64,000 bases of DNA from Achromobacter sp. Bel (GTDB lineage Bacteria; Pseudomonadota; Gammaproteobacteria; Burkholderiales; Burkholderiaceae_B): assembly GCF_012928505.1 (NCBI RefSeq), contig NZ_JABBJN010000012.1:62001-126000 (forward strand). Reading direction: 5' to 3'. Below, piece after piece: positions 35,936 to 46,087 of the stretch (position 1 is the first letter of the stretch; each line of letters begins with the position of its first letter). Made by a program: the position numbers and the translations under genes. The notes beneath the pieces were generated by a model. The model worked only from the letters and a program-made list of their open reading frames with translations. It was not told where the DNA came from and searched no databases.

Positions 35936-36609
35936 CGGACGCCCGCGCCCTGCCCGCGCGCCCCACCCTGCTGTTCGTCCATGGCTGGGCTTTCGACGCC
36001 TCGGTCTGGGCGCCGCTGCGCGCCGAACTGCGCGATTGGCCGCACGCCGTCGCCGACGCTGGCTACTTCGGGCCGGCGCACTTCCCGACGACCAACGGCC
36101 CGGTCATCGCCATCGGCCATTCGATGGGCGTGCTGCGGCTGTTGCGCCGCTTGCCGGCGGATTGCCTCGGCCTGGTGTCGATCAACGGCTTCCCGCGCTT
36201 TGGCGCCGCGCCGGACTTCGACGCCGGCGTGCCGCGCCGCATGCTCGACCGCATGGCCAAGCGCCTGTCGGCCGATCCCGCCGCGGTCGTGCAGGATTTC
36301 CGCCAGCGCTGCGGCGACATCTCCACGTTTGGCGAACCGCAATTGGAATCGCTGGCGCAAGACCTGGAAGCCCTGCGCGACGAGGACCAGCGTAACGCGC
36401 TGGCGGCCTTGCCCGTTCCGCTACTGATCCTGGCGGGCCAGGACGACCCGATTGTGCCGGCGCCGATGACGCAGGCCGCGTTTGGCGGCCGCGCGGGCGA
36501 CGAACGGCACGAGCGGGAACAGGGTGGCCATCTGCTGCCGGTATCGGACGCGTCGTGGTGCGCGCGCCATATCGCCGGATTCATCACCCGACTGACCCAG
36601 GCGGCCTGA
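35932..36609 (+). CDS. BioH-like alpha/beta-hydrolase (pimeloyl-ACP methyl ester esterase candidate)
   Basis: A 225-residue alpha/beta-hydrolase. LLFVHGWAFDASVW is the oxyanion region, the nucleophile is in GHSMG, the acid in GQDDPIVP and the base histidine in QGGHLLP. Its place between bioF and bioC-bioD, with a 4-base overlap with bioF, makes it the likely enzyme that removes the methyl ester of pimeloyl-ACP (BioH role). It is shorter than E. coli BioH. Confidence 0.78.
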   Translation: MTDARALPARPTLLFVHGWAFDASVWAPLRAELRDWPHAVADAGYFGPAHFPTTNGPVIAIGHSMGVLRLLRRLPADCLGLVSINGFPRFGAAPDFDAGVPRRMLDRMAKRLSADPAAVVQDFRQRCGDISTFGEPQLESLAQDLEALRDEDQRNALAALPVPLLILAGQDDPIVPAPMTQAAFGGRAGDERHEREQGGHLLPVSDASWCARHIAGFITRLTQAA

Positions 36610-36633
36610 TTGCCTGGCCTGACCGCAAGCACC

Positions 36634-38070
36634 ATGACGCAAGCCCCTCGCAACCTGCAAGTCGCCGCCCGTTTCGGCGCGGCCGCGCACCGCTATGAAG
36701 ACCATGCGCCCATCCAGCGCACCACGGCCGAACGGCTGGCTGGCGACATCGCCCGGCTGCGCCTGCCCCCGCGCCCCCGCATCCTGGAGATCGGCTGCGG
36801 CACCGGGCTGCTGACCCAGGCGCTGGCGCGCCGGCTGGGGCCTGCCGACTGGACGATCACCGACATCTCGCCCGCGATGCTGGCCGCGGCGCAGCGTGGC
36901 CCGGCGCTGCCGGGCACGGCCAGGTATCAGGTGCTGGACGGCGAACATCCCGAGTCCCTTGCCGGCCCCTACGACCTGATCTGCTCCAGCCTGGCCGTTC
37001 AGTGGTTCACGGACCTGAACGCCGGCCTGGGCCGGCTGGCCGCGTTATTGGCGCCCGGCGGCCATCTGGCCGTCGCGACGCTGGCGGACGGCACCTTCGG
37101 CGAATGGCAGGCTGCGCACCAGGCCGCCGGCCTCGTGGCAGCCACGCCACCCTACCCTGCGCGAGCCACCATCCGTCCGGCCATTGGCAATCTGGCCGGT
37201 GGCGTGCGCGGCGAACGCCTGATACAAAATCATCCTGACGGCCTGAGTTTCCTGAAGAGCCTGAAAGGCATCGGCGCCACCACGCCCGCCCCCGGCCGCC
37301 CGCCGCTCGGCCCTGCCGCGCTGCGCCGCGTGCTGGCCGCATTTGACGAACAAGGAGCCACGGTGACGTATCACCTGGCCTACGGTATGTGGAAAAAAAC
37401 GACGCAACGCCCCGCCGGGGTCTTCGTGACCGGCACGGATACCGGCATCGGCAAGACGCTGGTATCCGCCATCCTGGCGCGCGCCTGGAACGCCGACTAT
37501 TGGAAACCGGTGCAGACCGGCGTCTCGGAAGAACCCGGGGACACCGACACCGTCGCCCAATTGGCCCGGCTGCCGCCCGAACGCCTGCATTTGCCGGCCT
37601 ACGTGCTGCAAGCGCCGCTGTCCCCCTGGGCCGCCGCCAACCTGGAAGACACCGTGGTCGACGCGACCACCATCGTGCCTCCGAAGACGGACGCCCCGTT
37701 GATCGTGGAAGGCGCGGGCGGCCTATACGTGCCTATTGACGACACGCACATGATGATCGACCTGATCGCCCGCCTGGACATGCCGGTGGTGCTGGCCGCG
37801 CGCAGCGGCCTGGGCACTATCAACCACACGTTGCTGAGCCTGGAAGCGCTCAAGCGTCGCGGCATCCCCGTGCTGGGCGTCGTCATGAGCGGCCCGCTGT
37901 CGGCGGGCAACAAGGAAGCCATCGAACGCTTCGGCGACGTGCGCGTGCTGGCCGAAATCCCGCCGCTGTCAAAAGTGGACGCCGCCGCCGTCGACGCACT
38001 GGCGCGGACTATCCCGCCGCTGGAAGACTGCCTGGCGGCATTGGGCGGGGCGCCGGCGGTGGCCGGCTAA
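36634..38070 (+). CDS. BioC-BioD fusion: malonyl-ACP methyltransferase and dethiobiotin synthetase
   Basis: A 478-residue continuous frame with two biotin enzymes. Residues 1-~250 are BioC: a Rossmann methyltransferase with ILEIGCGTGLLTQ and the late FLKSLKGIGA and VTYHLAYG segments typical of BioC. Residues ~257-478 are BioD: P-loop VTGTDTGIGKT, KPVQTG, IVEGAGGLYVPI. No stop or good ribosome-binding site separates them; an internal ATG at 37387 has none upstream. The first step methylates malonyl-ACP to start pimelate synthesis and the second closes the ureido ring. Confidence 0.88.
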   Translation: MTQAPRNLQVAARFGAAAHRYEDHAPIQRTTAERLAGDIARLRLPPRPRILEIGCGTGLLTQALARRLGPADWTITDISPAMLAAAQRGPALPGTARYQVLDGEHPESLAGPYDLICSSLAVQWFTDLNAGLGRLAALLAPGGHLAVATLADGTFGEWQAAHQAAGLVAATPPYPARATIRPAIGNLAGGVRGERLIQNHPDGLSFLKSLKGIGATTPAPGRPPLGPAALRRVLAAFDEQGATVTYHLAYGMWKKTTQRPAGVFVTGTDTGIGKTLVSAILARAWNADYWKPVQTGVSEEPGDTDTVAQLARLPPERLHLPAYVLQAPLSPWAAANLEDTVVDATTIVPPKTDAPLIVEGAGGLYVPIDDTHMMIDLIARLDMPVVLAARSGLGTINHTLLSLEALKRRGIPVLGVVMSGPLSAGNKEAIERFGDVRVLAEIPPLSKVDAAAVDALARTIPPLEDCLAALGGAPAVAG

Positions 38071-38109
38071 TGGACTGCGGCCGCCCCCATCTTGCTGGCA
38101 TACCCCTCC

Positions 38110-39306
38110 TCATCCCAGCGCCCCCCGTTCCCGCAACGCCGCCATCCGCTCGGCCGACACCCCCGCCTCTGTCAGCACCGCCTCGCTATGCTCGCCGAAC
38201 GCGGGCGCGGCGCGGGGCGCAGCCGGCTGGCTGCGGCCGAACTTGATGGCTTGGGCGAACCCGCGGTAGCTGCCCACCACCGGATGCGTAAACGTCGTGA
38301 CCATGTTTTCGGCCTGCACTTGCGGGAAGTCGAACATGTCTTGCACGCCGCGCGCGGCGGCGCAAGGCACCTCTTCGCCGAACCAGGCCTCCCATTCCAG
38401 CGCCGTGCGTGCGCGCAGCGCGTCGTGCAGGCGCGGCACGATCTCGTCACGGTGTTCGGCGCGTTTGCGCACCGAATCGTAACGTTCGTTGGCGGCAAGC
38501 TCTGGCAAGCCGGTCTTGGCGCACAGCGCCTGCCAGAAATGCGGCGTATTGGCCGAGATGTACAGATACCCCTCGCCGGTGGGATGGATGCCCGTGATGC
38601 CGCCCGAGCGCATGTCGCGCCCGATGTCACGCGGCTCGCCTTCGGCCCAGATCAACCTTGCGGACTGCAAGGCCAGCGCGCTACGCAACAGCGATACGCC
38701 CACGAACTGGCCGCGACCGCTGCGTTCACGCTCGTACAGCGCCGAGGCCACGCCCGCGGCCACCATCGATGAGGCGTAGTAGTCCACCACCGATCCGTAC
38801 AGGATCTCGGGCGGCCCCTCGGCCTTGCCCTGCAACGCGCACATGCCCGTCATCGTCTGCAGCACCTGGTCGTAGCCGGCCTTGTCCTTCAACGGGCCGG
38901 TTTCGCCATAGCCGGTGACGGCGCAGTAGATCAGCCTGGGATTGATCTCGGCCAGTTGCTCATAGGCGATCCCGAGGCGGGCCGGCACGCTGGGACGGAA
39001 ATTGTGCACCAGCACGTCCGCCTGCTGCGCCAGATCGTGCAGGACAGCCAGCGCTTCCGGGTTTTTCAGGTCCAGCACCAATCCGCGCTTGCCCCGGTTC
39101 ACGCCAAGAAAGGCGCGGCTTTCGGCATCCAGCGTGGACGGGTACTTGCGCAGGTTGTCGCCGCTGGGCGGTTCCACCTTGATGACGTCCGCGCCCTGAT
39201 CCGCCAACAACGTGCAGCCATATGGCCCGGCGATGTAGGCGCTCAGGTCCAGCACGCGGACGCCCGCCAGCGGACCGCCCGGCGATTGCGTTGCTGCCGT
39301 CATCAT
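38110..39306 (-). CDS. CaiB/BaiF family CoA-transferase
   Basis: A 398-residue class III CoA-transferase. Typical segments are LAGVRVLDLSAYIAGPYG near the N-terminus, GADVIKVEPPSGD, LDLKNPEALAVL, and a later GYDQVLQTMTGMCALQG region with the catalytic aspartate region in between. It moves CoA between carboxylates. The ATG overlaps the stop of the CitE-like gene by 4 bases, so it is coupled to it. The pairing suggests activation of a dicarboxylate such as itaconate, mesaconate or citramalate, then lysis. Confidence 0.9.
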   Translation of the reverse strand: MMTAATQSPGGPLAGVRVLDLSAYIAGPYGCTLLADQGADVIKVEPPSGDNLRKYPSTLDAESRAFLGVNRGKRGLVLDLKNPEALAVLHDLAQQADVLVHNFRPSVPARLGIAYEQLAEINPRLIYCAVTGYGETGPLKDKAGYDQVLQTMTGMCALQGKAEGPPEILYGSVVDYYASSMVAAGVASALYERERSGRGQFVGVSLLRSALALQSARLIWAEGEPRDIGRDMRSGGITGIHPTGEGYLYISANTPHFWQALCAKTGLPELAANERYDSVRKRAEHRDEIVPRLHDALRARTALEWEAWFGEEVPCAAARGVQDMFDFPQVQAENMVTTFTHPVVGSYRGFAQAIKFGRSQPAAPRAAPAFGEHSEAVLTEAGVSAERMAALRERGALG

Positions 39307-40190
39307 TGCGCCTCCGCCGCGTGCGCCGTCGCCAGCCCAAGCCCGGCGGCCGCCCGCAATATCGCCTCGGCGCGGCGCAGGAAGGGGCCATCGATCATGC
39401 GGCCGTCCACCACGAATGCCGCCACGCCCTGGGCCGACGCTTCCCGCGCGGCCTGCACCACGCGGCCCGCGTGCGCGATCTCGTCATCGGTGGGACGGAA
39501 CGCCGCGTTGGCCAACGGCACCTGGCGCGGATGGATGCAGCTTTTTCCGATGTAACCCAGGCGGCGGGCCAATTCAGCCTCGGCCCGGTAACCCGCTTCG
39601 TCCTCGATATTGGCGAAGGCGGAGTCGTAGGCGAACACGCCCGCCTCGGCCGCCGCCAGGCGCAAGGCGAACATGGCCTGCTGCACCGCCACGGCCTCGC
39701 GGCGGGCAATGCCCGCCGGTTCGAAGAGATCGCCCAGCCCCAACTGCAAACCCTCCACGCTGGGATGCGCCGCCGCCAGGCGGGCCGCCCGGCGCAGCGC
39801 CCGCGGCGACTCGATGTTCAGCAGCAAGCCAACCGGTTGATCCACGCCGTTGGCGCGACGCGCCTGTTCCACCGCGCTGGCTGCCGCCACGACGTCGGCC
39901 TCGCTTTCCGCCTTGGGCAGGTTCACCAGATGCAGTCCCGGTCGCACCACGGCCTGCACGTCCGCATGGAACTGCCCCGAATCCAGCGCATTGACGCGCA
40001 CAATCAGCGTCTTGCCCGACGCGGCGGCCTCGGGCGCGGCCAACATGCGGGCCAGATGGCCGCGTGCTTCGTCCTTGCGCGACGGCGCCACCGCATCCTC
40101 CAGGTCGAACGACAAGGCGTCGGCGGCGCCCGCCAGCGCCTTGGCGAACAACTCAGGACGCGATCCGGGTACGAACAGTTTGCTTCTCAT
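39303..40190 (-). CDS. HpcH/HpaI family CitE-like acyl-CoA lyase
   Basis: A 295-residue TIM-barrel lyase of the CitE family: opening KLFVPGSRPELF, DALSFDLEDAV with the metal aspartate, LIVRVNA, NLPKAESEADV, the LLNIESPRAL acidic site and KSCIHPRQV near the end. Stand-alone CitE-like proteins cleave malyl-, citramalyl- or related acyl-CoA. It sits between the Bug receptor and the CoA-transferase. Confidence 0.9.
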   Translation of the reverse strand: MRSKLFVPGSRPELFAKALAGAADALSFDLEDAVAPSRKDEARGHLARMLAAPEAAASGKTLIVRVNALDSGQFHADVQAVVRPGLHLVNLPKAESEADVVAAASAVEQARRANGVDQPVGLLLNIESPRALRRAARLAAAHPSVEGLQLGLGDLFEPAGIARREAVAVQQAMFALRLAAAEAGVFAYDSAFANIEDEAGYRAEAELARRLGYIGKSCIHPRQVPLANAAFRPTDDEIAHAGRVVQAAREASAQGVAAFVVDGRMIDGPFLRRAEAILRAAAGLGLATAHAAEAQ

Positions 40191-40232
40191 GCTTGGCACT
40201 CAGGGAATCAGGGGTTGATGCGGAGCGGTCGT

Positions 40233-41225
40233 CTACTGGATGGAGATGCTGCGGTCGCGGGCCACCTGCTTCCATTTGGCGGCATCGGCCTTTACCAGTT
40301 CCGCGAATTGCGGCACGGTCAGCTCAGCCGGCACCGCGCTTTCTTCCGCGAACATGGCGCGCATCTTCTGGTCGTTGACGATGCTGCGGATCTCGGCGTT
40401 CAGCTTGTCCACCAAGGGCGCGGGCGTTCCCGCCGGCGCCAGCACGCCCCACCACAGCTCCACGGAATAGCCAGGCTGGCCTTCGCCGATGGTGGGCAGC
40501 GCCGGATAGAACTGCGACCGTTCGGGCGAGGTCACGGCCAGCACGCGCAGCTTGCCGCCCTTGAGCAGCGAGGCCGTGGATGCGAAGCTGCCGATCACGA
40601 AATCGACCCGGCCGCCGGCCAGGTCGTTCAGCGCATGCGACATGCCCTTGTAGGGCACGTGCGTGAACGATGTCTTCTCGCCCCCGGCCAGGATTTCGCT
40701 GGCCATCTGGTTGACCGAACCCAAGCCGGCGCTGCCGTAGGTCAGCTTGCCCGGCTCCTTGCGGCCCACCGCCAGCAGCTCGGCCATGGACTGGTAGGGT
40801 GAATCCTTGCCCACGACCAGCGCCATCGGGCTGCGCGCCAGCATCGCCACCGGCGCGAAACTGCGCACGACGTCGTACTTCAGGTTGGTCTGCACGGCGG
40901 CATTGGTCGTGAGCGTGGACGACGACAGCATCAGCACGGAGCCGTCCTTCGGTGCGCGGGCCACATATTCCGCCCCGATCGCGCCGCCCGCGCCGGGCCG
41001 GTTTTCGACAATGACGGTCGTGGACAGGCGCGCGCCCAGCTTTTCGGCCAGCACGCGGGCAAACACGTCGTTGCTGCCGCCCGGCGGGAACGGCACGACC
41101 ATCGTGATCGTCGCGGGGACGGCGGGCGCCGCCTGCGCCGCAGCCAATCCTGGCGCGCCCAGCGCCACGGTCAAGGCCAAGGCGGGCAATAAGGCGGCGC
41201 GCAGGCCGGCAAAGGACTTCGTCAT
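40233..41225 (-). CDS. Bug/TctC-type periplasmic solute-binding protein
   Basis: A 330-residue receptor: signal peptide 1-32 (ending GLAAAQA), then ITMVVPFPPGGSNDVFAR, VVENRPGAGGAIG, YGSAGLGSVNQMASEIL, HVPYKGMSHALNDLAGG. It probably binds the carboxylate that the CoA-transferase and lyase process. GAGGAG before the ATG. First gene of this operon, divergent from a LysR gene. Confidence 0.9.
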   Translation of the reverse strand: MTKSFAGLRAALLPALALTVALGAPGLAAAQAAPAVPATITMVVPFPPGGSNDVFARVLAEKLGARLSTTVIVENRPGAGGAIGAEYVARAPKDGSVLMLSSSTLTTNAAVQTNLKYDVVRSFAPVAMLARSPMALVVGKDSPYQSMAELLAVGRKEPGKLTYGSAGLGSVNQMASEILAGGEKTSFTHVPYKGMSHALNDLAGGRVDFVIGSFASTASLLKGGKLRVLAVTSPERSQFYPALPTIGEGQPGYSVELWWGVLAPAGTPAPLVDKLNAEIRSIVNDQKMRAMFAEESAVPAELTVPQFAELVKADAAKWKQVARDRSISIQ

Positions 41226-41360
41226 GGGGGTCTCCTCGGTTGCGGTCCGGCGGGCGTCCGACGCCTGCGTGCCGCTTGTCGTTTTGTCTGAAGCGAATAC
41301 TAGGACGCCCGCCTGGTGATATAAAGCGAGGATTCTTAAAACACTACGTGAGGATTTCTG

Positions 41361-42224
41361 ATGAAGATCGAATCTTTCCGTACGCTCAACGCCGTGCTGC
41401 GCGGCGGCAGCTTCGCGGCGGGCGCGGCGGACATGAACCTGTCGCCCAGCGCCGTCAGCCTGCAGATGAAGCAGATGGAGGAGTACTTCGGCCAGCCCTT
41501 GTTCGACCGGTCCGCGCTGCAGGTACGGCCCAACGCCTTCGCGGCCGAAGTGGATGCGGTGCTGCAGGAGGCCCTGGCGCGGCTGGACGAACTGCGGCGG
41601 CGCAGCACGCCCGCCGTGGAAGGCCGCGTCCGGCTGGGTACGATCGAACCGCTGCAAGTCACGCTATTGCCGCCGTTGCTGCGCACGCTGCGGGAACGCT
41701 ATCCGCTTCTGGACGTGCGGCTGGTGCGAGGACGCGCCACGGAACTCACCGAAAAGCTGAAAAAAGGCGAGATCGACGCCGCCATCATCACGCAGCCCGA
41801 AACGGGTGGCTCGAGCCGCCTGGCCTGGACGCCGCTGTTCCGGGAAACGCTGGTGCTGATCGCGCCCCCCGACTCGCACGGGACACGCGTCGCCGATCTA
41901 TTCCAGCAGTACGAATGGATCCGCTTCGACAAGACCACCATCGGCGGCCGGCTGGCCGCACGCTATGTCGCGCAGCATGCGCCGCACGCACGCTGCCGCA
42001 TCGAAATGCAGTCGCTGGCGGCGCTGACGGCGCTGGTGTCGGCGGGCTTGGGCGTATGCGTGCTGCCCGAACCCGGCCCGAACCTGTTGAACGTGCACCC
42101 GGTACGCGTGCTGTCATTGGGCAAACAGGCGCCCTACCGCCAGATCTCGTTCGTCTGCCGGCTGACCGACCAGGACAACCGGCTGGTGCAGGCCTTGCTG
42201 GAAGGCGCTCGTCCGCACCCGTAA
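41361..42224 (+). CDS. LysR family regulator of the CoA-transferase operon
   Basis: A 287-residue LysR regulator with HTH (FRTLNAVLRGGSFAAGAADM then SPSAVSLQMKQMEEYFGQPL) and a full effector domain. It is divergent from the Bug receptor gene. The gap contains two copies of GAGGATT about 20 bases apart, a possible binding element. Its ligand is unknown. Confidence 0.9.
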   Translation: MKIESFRTLNAVLRGGSFAAGAADMNLSPSAVSLQMKQMEEYFGQPLFDRSALQVRPNAFAAEVDAVLQEALARLDELRRRSTPAVEGRVRLGTIEPLQVTLLPPLLRTLRERYPLLDVRLVRGRATELTEKLKKGEIDAAIITQPETGGSSRLAWTPLFRETLVLIAPPDSHGTRVADLFQQYEWIRFDKTTIGGRLAARYVAQHAPHARCRIEMQSLAALTALVSAGLGVCVLPEPGPNLLNVHPVRVLSLGKQAPYRQISFVCRLTDQDNRLVQALLEGARPHP

Positions 42225-42273
42225 GCACCCGTACCCCCGTAAGCACCCAAAGACGCGTGAGCCGCTGCCGTGT

Positions 42274-43170
42274 TCAGGCGCCGCCTTCCAGCTTGGCCAT
42301 GTCGATGAACGCGCGCAGCGCCGACGACACGCGCCGCTGCCGCGGGTAATACAGCATGAAGCCTCGAATCGGCGGGCACCAGTCCTCCAGCAGCCGCACC
42401 AGCCGGCCCGTTGCCAGCAGATCGTTCACGTAGTGTTCCGGCACGCTGCCGATCCCGATGCCGTCGACGGCGGCGCGCACCTCGGCGTGCACGTCGCTTA
42501 GCGCGATGCGGCCCGTGACGTCCACTTCGATCGCTACGCCGTCTTTCTCGAATTCCCATTTGTAGTAGCGGCCGCTGGCAAAGCGGTAGCGCACGCATTC
42601 GTGCCGCATCAGGTCGTTGGGATGGCGGGGAATGTCGCGCCCGGCCAGATAGGAGGGCGACGCCACGACCGCCGCGCGCAAGCTGGGGCCGATAGGCACG
42701 GCCACCATGTCTTCCGGCACGGCCTCCAGCAGGCGCACGCCCGCATCGAACCCCGACGCGACGATATCGACAAAGCTGTCGTCTTCGCCGATATCCAGCC
42801 GGATGTCCGGGTAGGCCGCCAGGAAGCGCGCGGCAAAAGGCATCAGCAGCATGTAGGAAGCCGCGCGCGACGTGTTGATACGCAAGGTGCCGGACGCCGC
42901 CCCGCGGAAGTGGTTCATTTCCTCCAGCGCGTCGCCCAGGTCGCTCAGCACCGGCAGCAGGCGTTCGGCCAGGCGCTGGCCGGCGTCCGTCAATGCCACG
43001 CTGCGCGTGGTTCGGTTGAACAGGTTCACCCCCAGCCGTTCTTCCAGGTTGCGGATGGCATAGCTGACCGCCGAGGTCGACAAACCCAGTTCCTCACCAG
43101 CACGGCGAAAGCTGCTGTGACGGGCAACTGCGGAAAAGGAGGCCAGGTGCGACAGGTTATCGGGCGACAT
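42274..43170 (-). CDS. LysR family transcriptional regulator
   Basis: A 298-residue LysR regulator, HTH LASFSAVARHSSFRRAGEEL then STSAVSYAIRNLEERL, followed by the effector domain with the LNTTRS-type FNRTTRSVALTDAGQRL linker. It is divergent from a zinc alcohol dehydrogenase, and TTATTCGA elements lie in the 106-base gap. Probable regulator of that dehydrogenase. Confidence 0.9.
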   Translation of the reverse strand: MSPDNLSHLASFSAVARHSSFRRAGEELGLSTSAVSYAIRNLEERLGVNLFNRTTRSVALTDAGQRLAERLLPVLSDLGDALEEMNHFRGAASGTLRINTSRAASYMLLMPFAARFLAAYPDIRLDIGEDDSFVDIVASGFDAGVRLLEAVPEDMVAVPIGPSLRAAVVASPSYLAGRDIPRHPNDLMRHECVRYRFASGRYYKWEFEKDGVAIEVDVTGRIALSDVHAEVRAAVDGIGIGSVPEHYVNDLLATGRLVRLLEDWCPPIRGFMLYYPRQRRVSSALRAFIDMAKLEGGA

Positions 43171-43181
43171 GATTATGCAAA

Positions 43182-43193
43182 TTATTCGAATAA
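43182..43193. promoter_or_regulatory. Palindrome TTATTCGAATAA between LysR and alcohol dehydrogenase genes
   Basis: A perfect 12-base palindrome lies 12 bases upstream of the LysR start. A second half copy, TTATTCGA (43262-43269), is just before the dehydrogenase start. AT-rich repeats in this GC-rich setting suggest a LysR binding region. Confidence 0.5.
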
Positions 43194-43276
43194 AACATGC
43201 GGAAATTCTAGCTTGATACCCCGTGTTCGCAGGAATATTGTGAACGCTTGCTCAACAGAATTTATTCGAGACCGTC

Positions 43277-44341
43277 ATGATCCAAGCCCGAGGCTACGCC
43301 GCCCACAGCACCGATACCCCGCTCGTTCCGTTCAGTTTCACCCGGCGCGAACCCGGCGACGACGACGTGCTGATCGACATCCTCTACAGCGGCATCTGCC
43401 ATTCCGACCTGCACCAGGCGCGCGGCGATTGGGGTAACTCCGTCTATCCGATAGTGCCCGGCCACGAAATCGTCGGCCGCGTGGCCCAGGTGGGTAAGAA
43501 CGTCACCAAGTTCAAGGAGGGCGACTACGCTGGCGTCGGCTGCATGGTGGATTCCTGCCTGCACTGCAAGGCCTGCCGCCTGAACCTGGAGCAATACTGC
43601 GAAGAAGGCGCCACGCTGACCTACAACGACCACGAGCGCGGCAGCGACCAGTTGACCTTCGGCGGCTATTCGGACCGTATCGTCGTGCGCGAACACTTCG
43701 TCGTGAAAGTGTCCGACACGCTGGACCTGAAGGCCGTCGCCCCGCTGCTGTGCGCCGGCATCACTACCTATTCCCCGCTGCGCCACTGGAAAGTCGGGCC
43801 AGGCCAGAAAGTCGGCGTCATCGGCCTGGGCGGCCTGGGGCACATGGGCGTGAAGTTCGCCCACGCGCTCGGCGCGCACGTGGTGATGATCACGACCTCG
43901 GCCGACAAGGGGCGCGACGCCAAGCGCCTGGGCGCCGATGAAGTCCTGGTCTCACGCGACCCCGAGGCCATGGCGGCGCACGCCGGCACGTTCGATTTCC
44001 TGCTGAACACGGTGCCCGTCAGCCACGACGTGAACCCCTACGTGGCGCTGCTGGGCCTGAACGGCACCATGGCGCTGGTGGGCGCGCTGACGCCGCTGGA
44101 CCCGATCCCCGGCGCGAACCTGATCATGGGCCGCAAATCGCTGGCGGGCTCCGCCATCGGCGGCATGGAAGAAACGCAGGAGATGATGGACTTCTGCGCC
44201 GAACACGGCATCGTCAGCGATGTCGAAATCGTGCCGATCCAGTCGGTCAACGACGCCTACGAACGCCTGTTGAAGAACGACGTGAAGTACCGTTTCGTGA
44301 TCGACATGGCCTCGCTGGCCACGGAACCGGCTGCGGCGTAG
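43277..44341 (+). CDS. Zinc-dependent NAD(P) alcohol dehydrogenase (YahK/CAD-like)
   Basis: A 354-residue medium-chain dehydrogenase. Catalytic zinc ligands are in GICHSDLH and PGHEIVG and in LLCAGITTYSPL; structural-zinc cysteines are in CLHCKACRLNLEQYC; the cofactor site is GLGGLGHMG. This matches YahK-like aldehyde reductases with broad substrate range. It is divergent from LysR. Confidence 0.93.
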   Translation: MIQARGYAAHSTDTPLVPFSFTRREPGDDDVLIDILYSGICHSDLHQARGDWGNSVYPIVPGHEIVGRVAQVGKNVTKFKEGDYAGVGCMVDSCLHCKACRLNLEQYCEEGATLTYNDHERGSDQLTFGGYSDRIVVREHFVVKVSDTLDLKAVAPLLCAGITTYSPLRHWKVGPGQKVGVIGLGGLGHMGVKFAHALGAHVVMITTSADKGRDAKRLGADEVLVSRDPEAMAAHAGTFDFLLNTVPVSHDVNPYVALLGLNGTMALVGALTPLDPIPGANLIMGRKSLAGSAIGGMEETQEMMDFCAEHGIVSDVEIVPIQSVNDAYERLLKNDVKYRFVIDMASLATEPAAA

Positions 44342-44362
44342 CACTCGTGCGCCGGTGGGGTG

Positions 44363-44388
44363 AAAAAAAAGGGTGCCCGAAGGCACCC
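44363..44388 (-). terminator. Rho-independent terminator of aceA
   Basis: On the minus strand GGGTGCC-TTCG-GGCACCC is followed by eight T residues (44363-44370). It lies 57 bases after the aceA stop and ends the transcript of that gene. Confidence 0.9.
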
Positions 44389-44444
44389 TGAATCCACCCT
44401 ACAACAGCACCTACAACTGCAACTGCAAATCCCTGCTCAAGCGA

Positions 44445-45764
<1,320 letters not shown>

Positions 45765-46087
45765 GGTGATGCTCCTGGTCAGTGATGAGAAGACTTCAAA
45801 AAGATTCGCGTCTTGCATTGCGTGAATCGTTGGACAAAGTCTATGCCTCTGCTGCGGAGCAATGCGGGCTTATGTCTTATAGAAGATGAAAAATGTTTAT
45901 CTTTATAATCATCAACTTAGACTCATCGTTTCGCATTATGGAACGATATTGTCATCTGTGAAATGGGCGCTCGTTGCAGAGCAGCAGGGACTTTCACATG
46001 ACGAGACTTACATTTCACAATACGAAAAATCACCGGTTTTCGGACCGCCTACAATGCCTCCATTCCCGCTGATTCCCTGATTCCGCT
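45765..46087. promoter_or_regulatory. AT-rich divergent gap between aceA and queF
   Basis: 323 bases, markedly AT-rich from about 45880 to 46030. It holds the 9-base inverted repeat TGTGAAATG (45957-45965) / CATTTCACA (46011-46019) with another TTTCACA between them (45992-45998), and a TACAAT -10-like element (46050-46055) before queF. It should contain both promoters; the repeats may be an operator for aceA. A 64-codon frame in it looks non-coding. Confidence 0.45.

Noticed and set aside
45886..46080. 64-codon frame in the aceA-queF gap
   Set aside because: It has no ribosome-binding site, AT-rich composition unlike genes here, and no recognisable domain. It is treated as promoter DNA.
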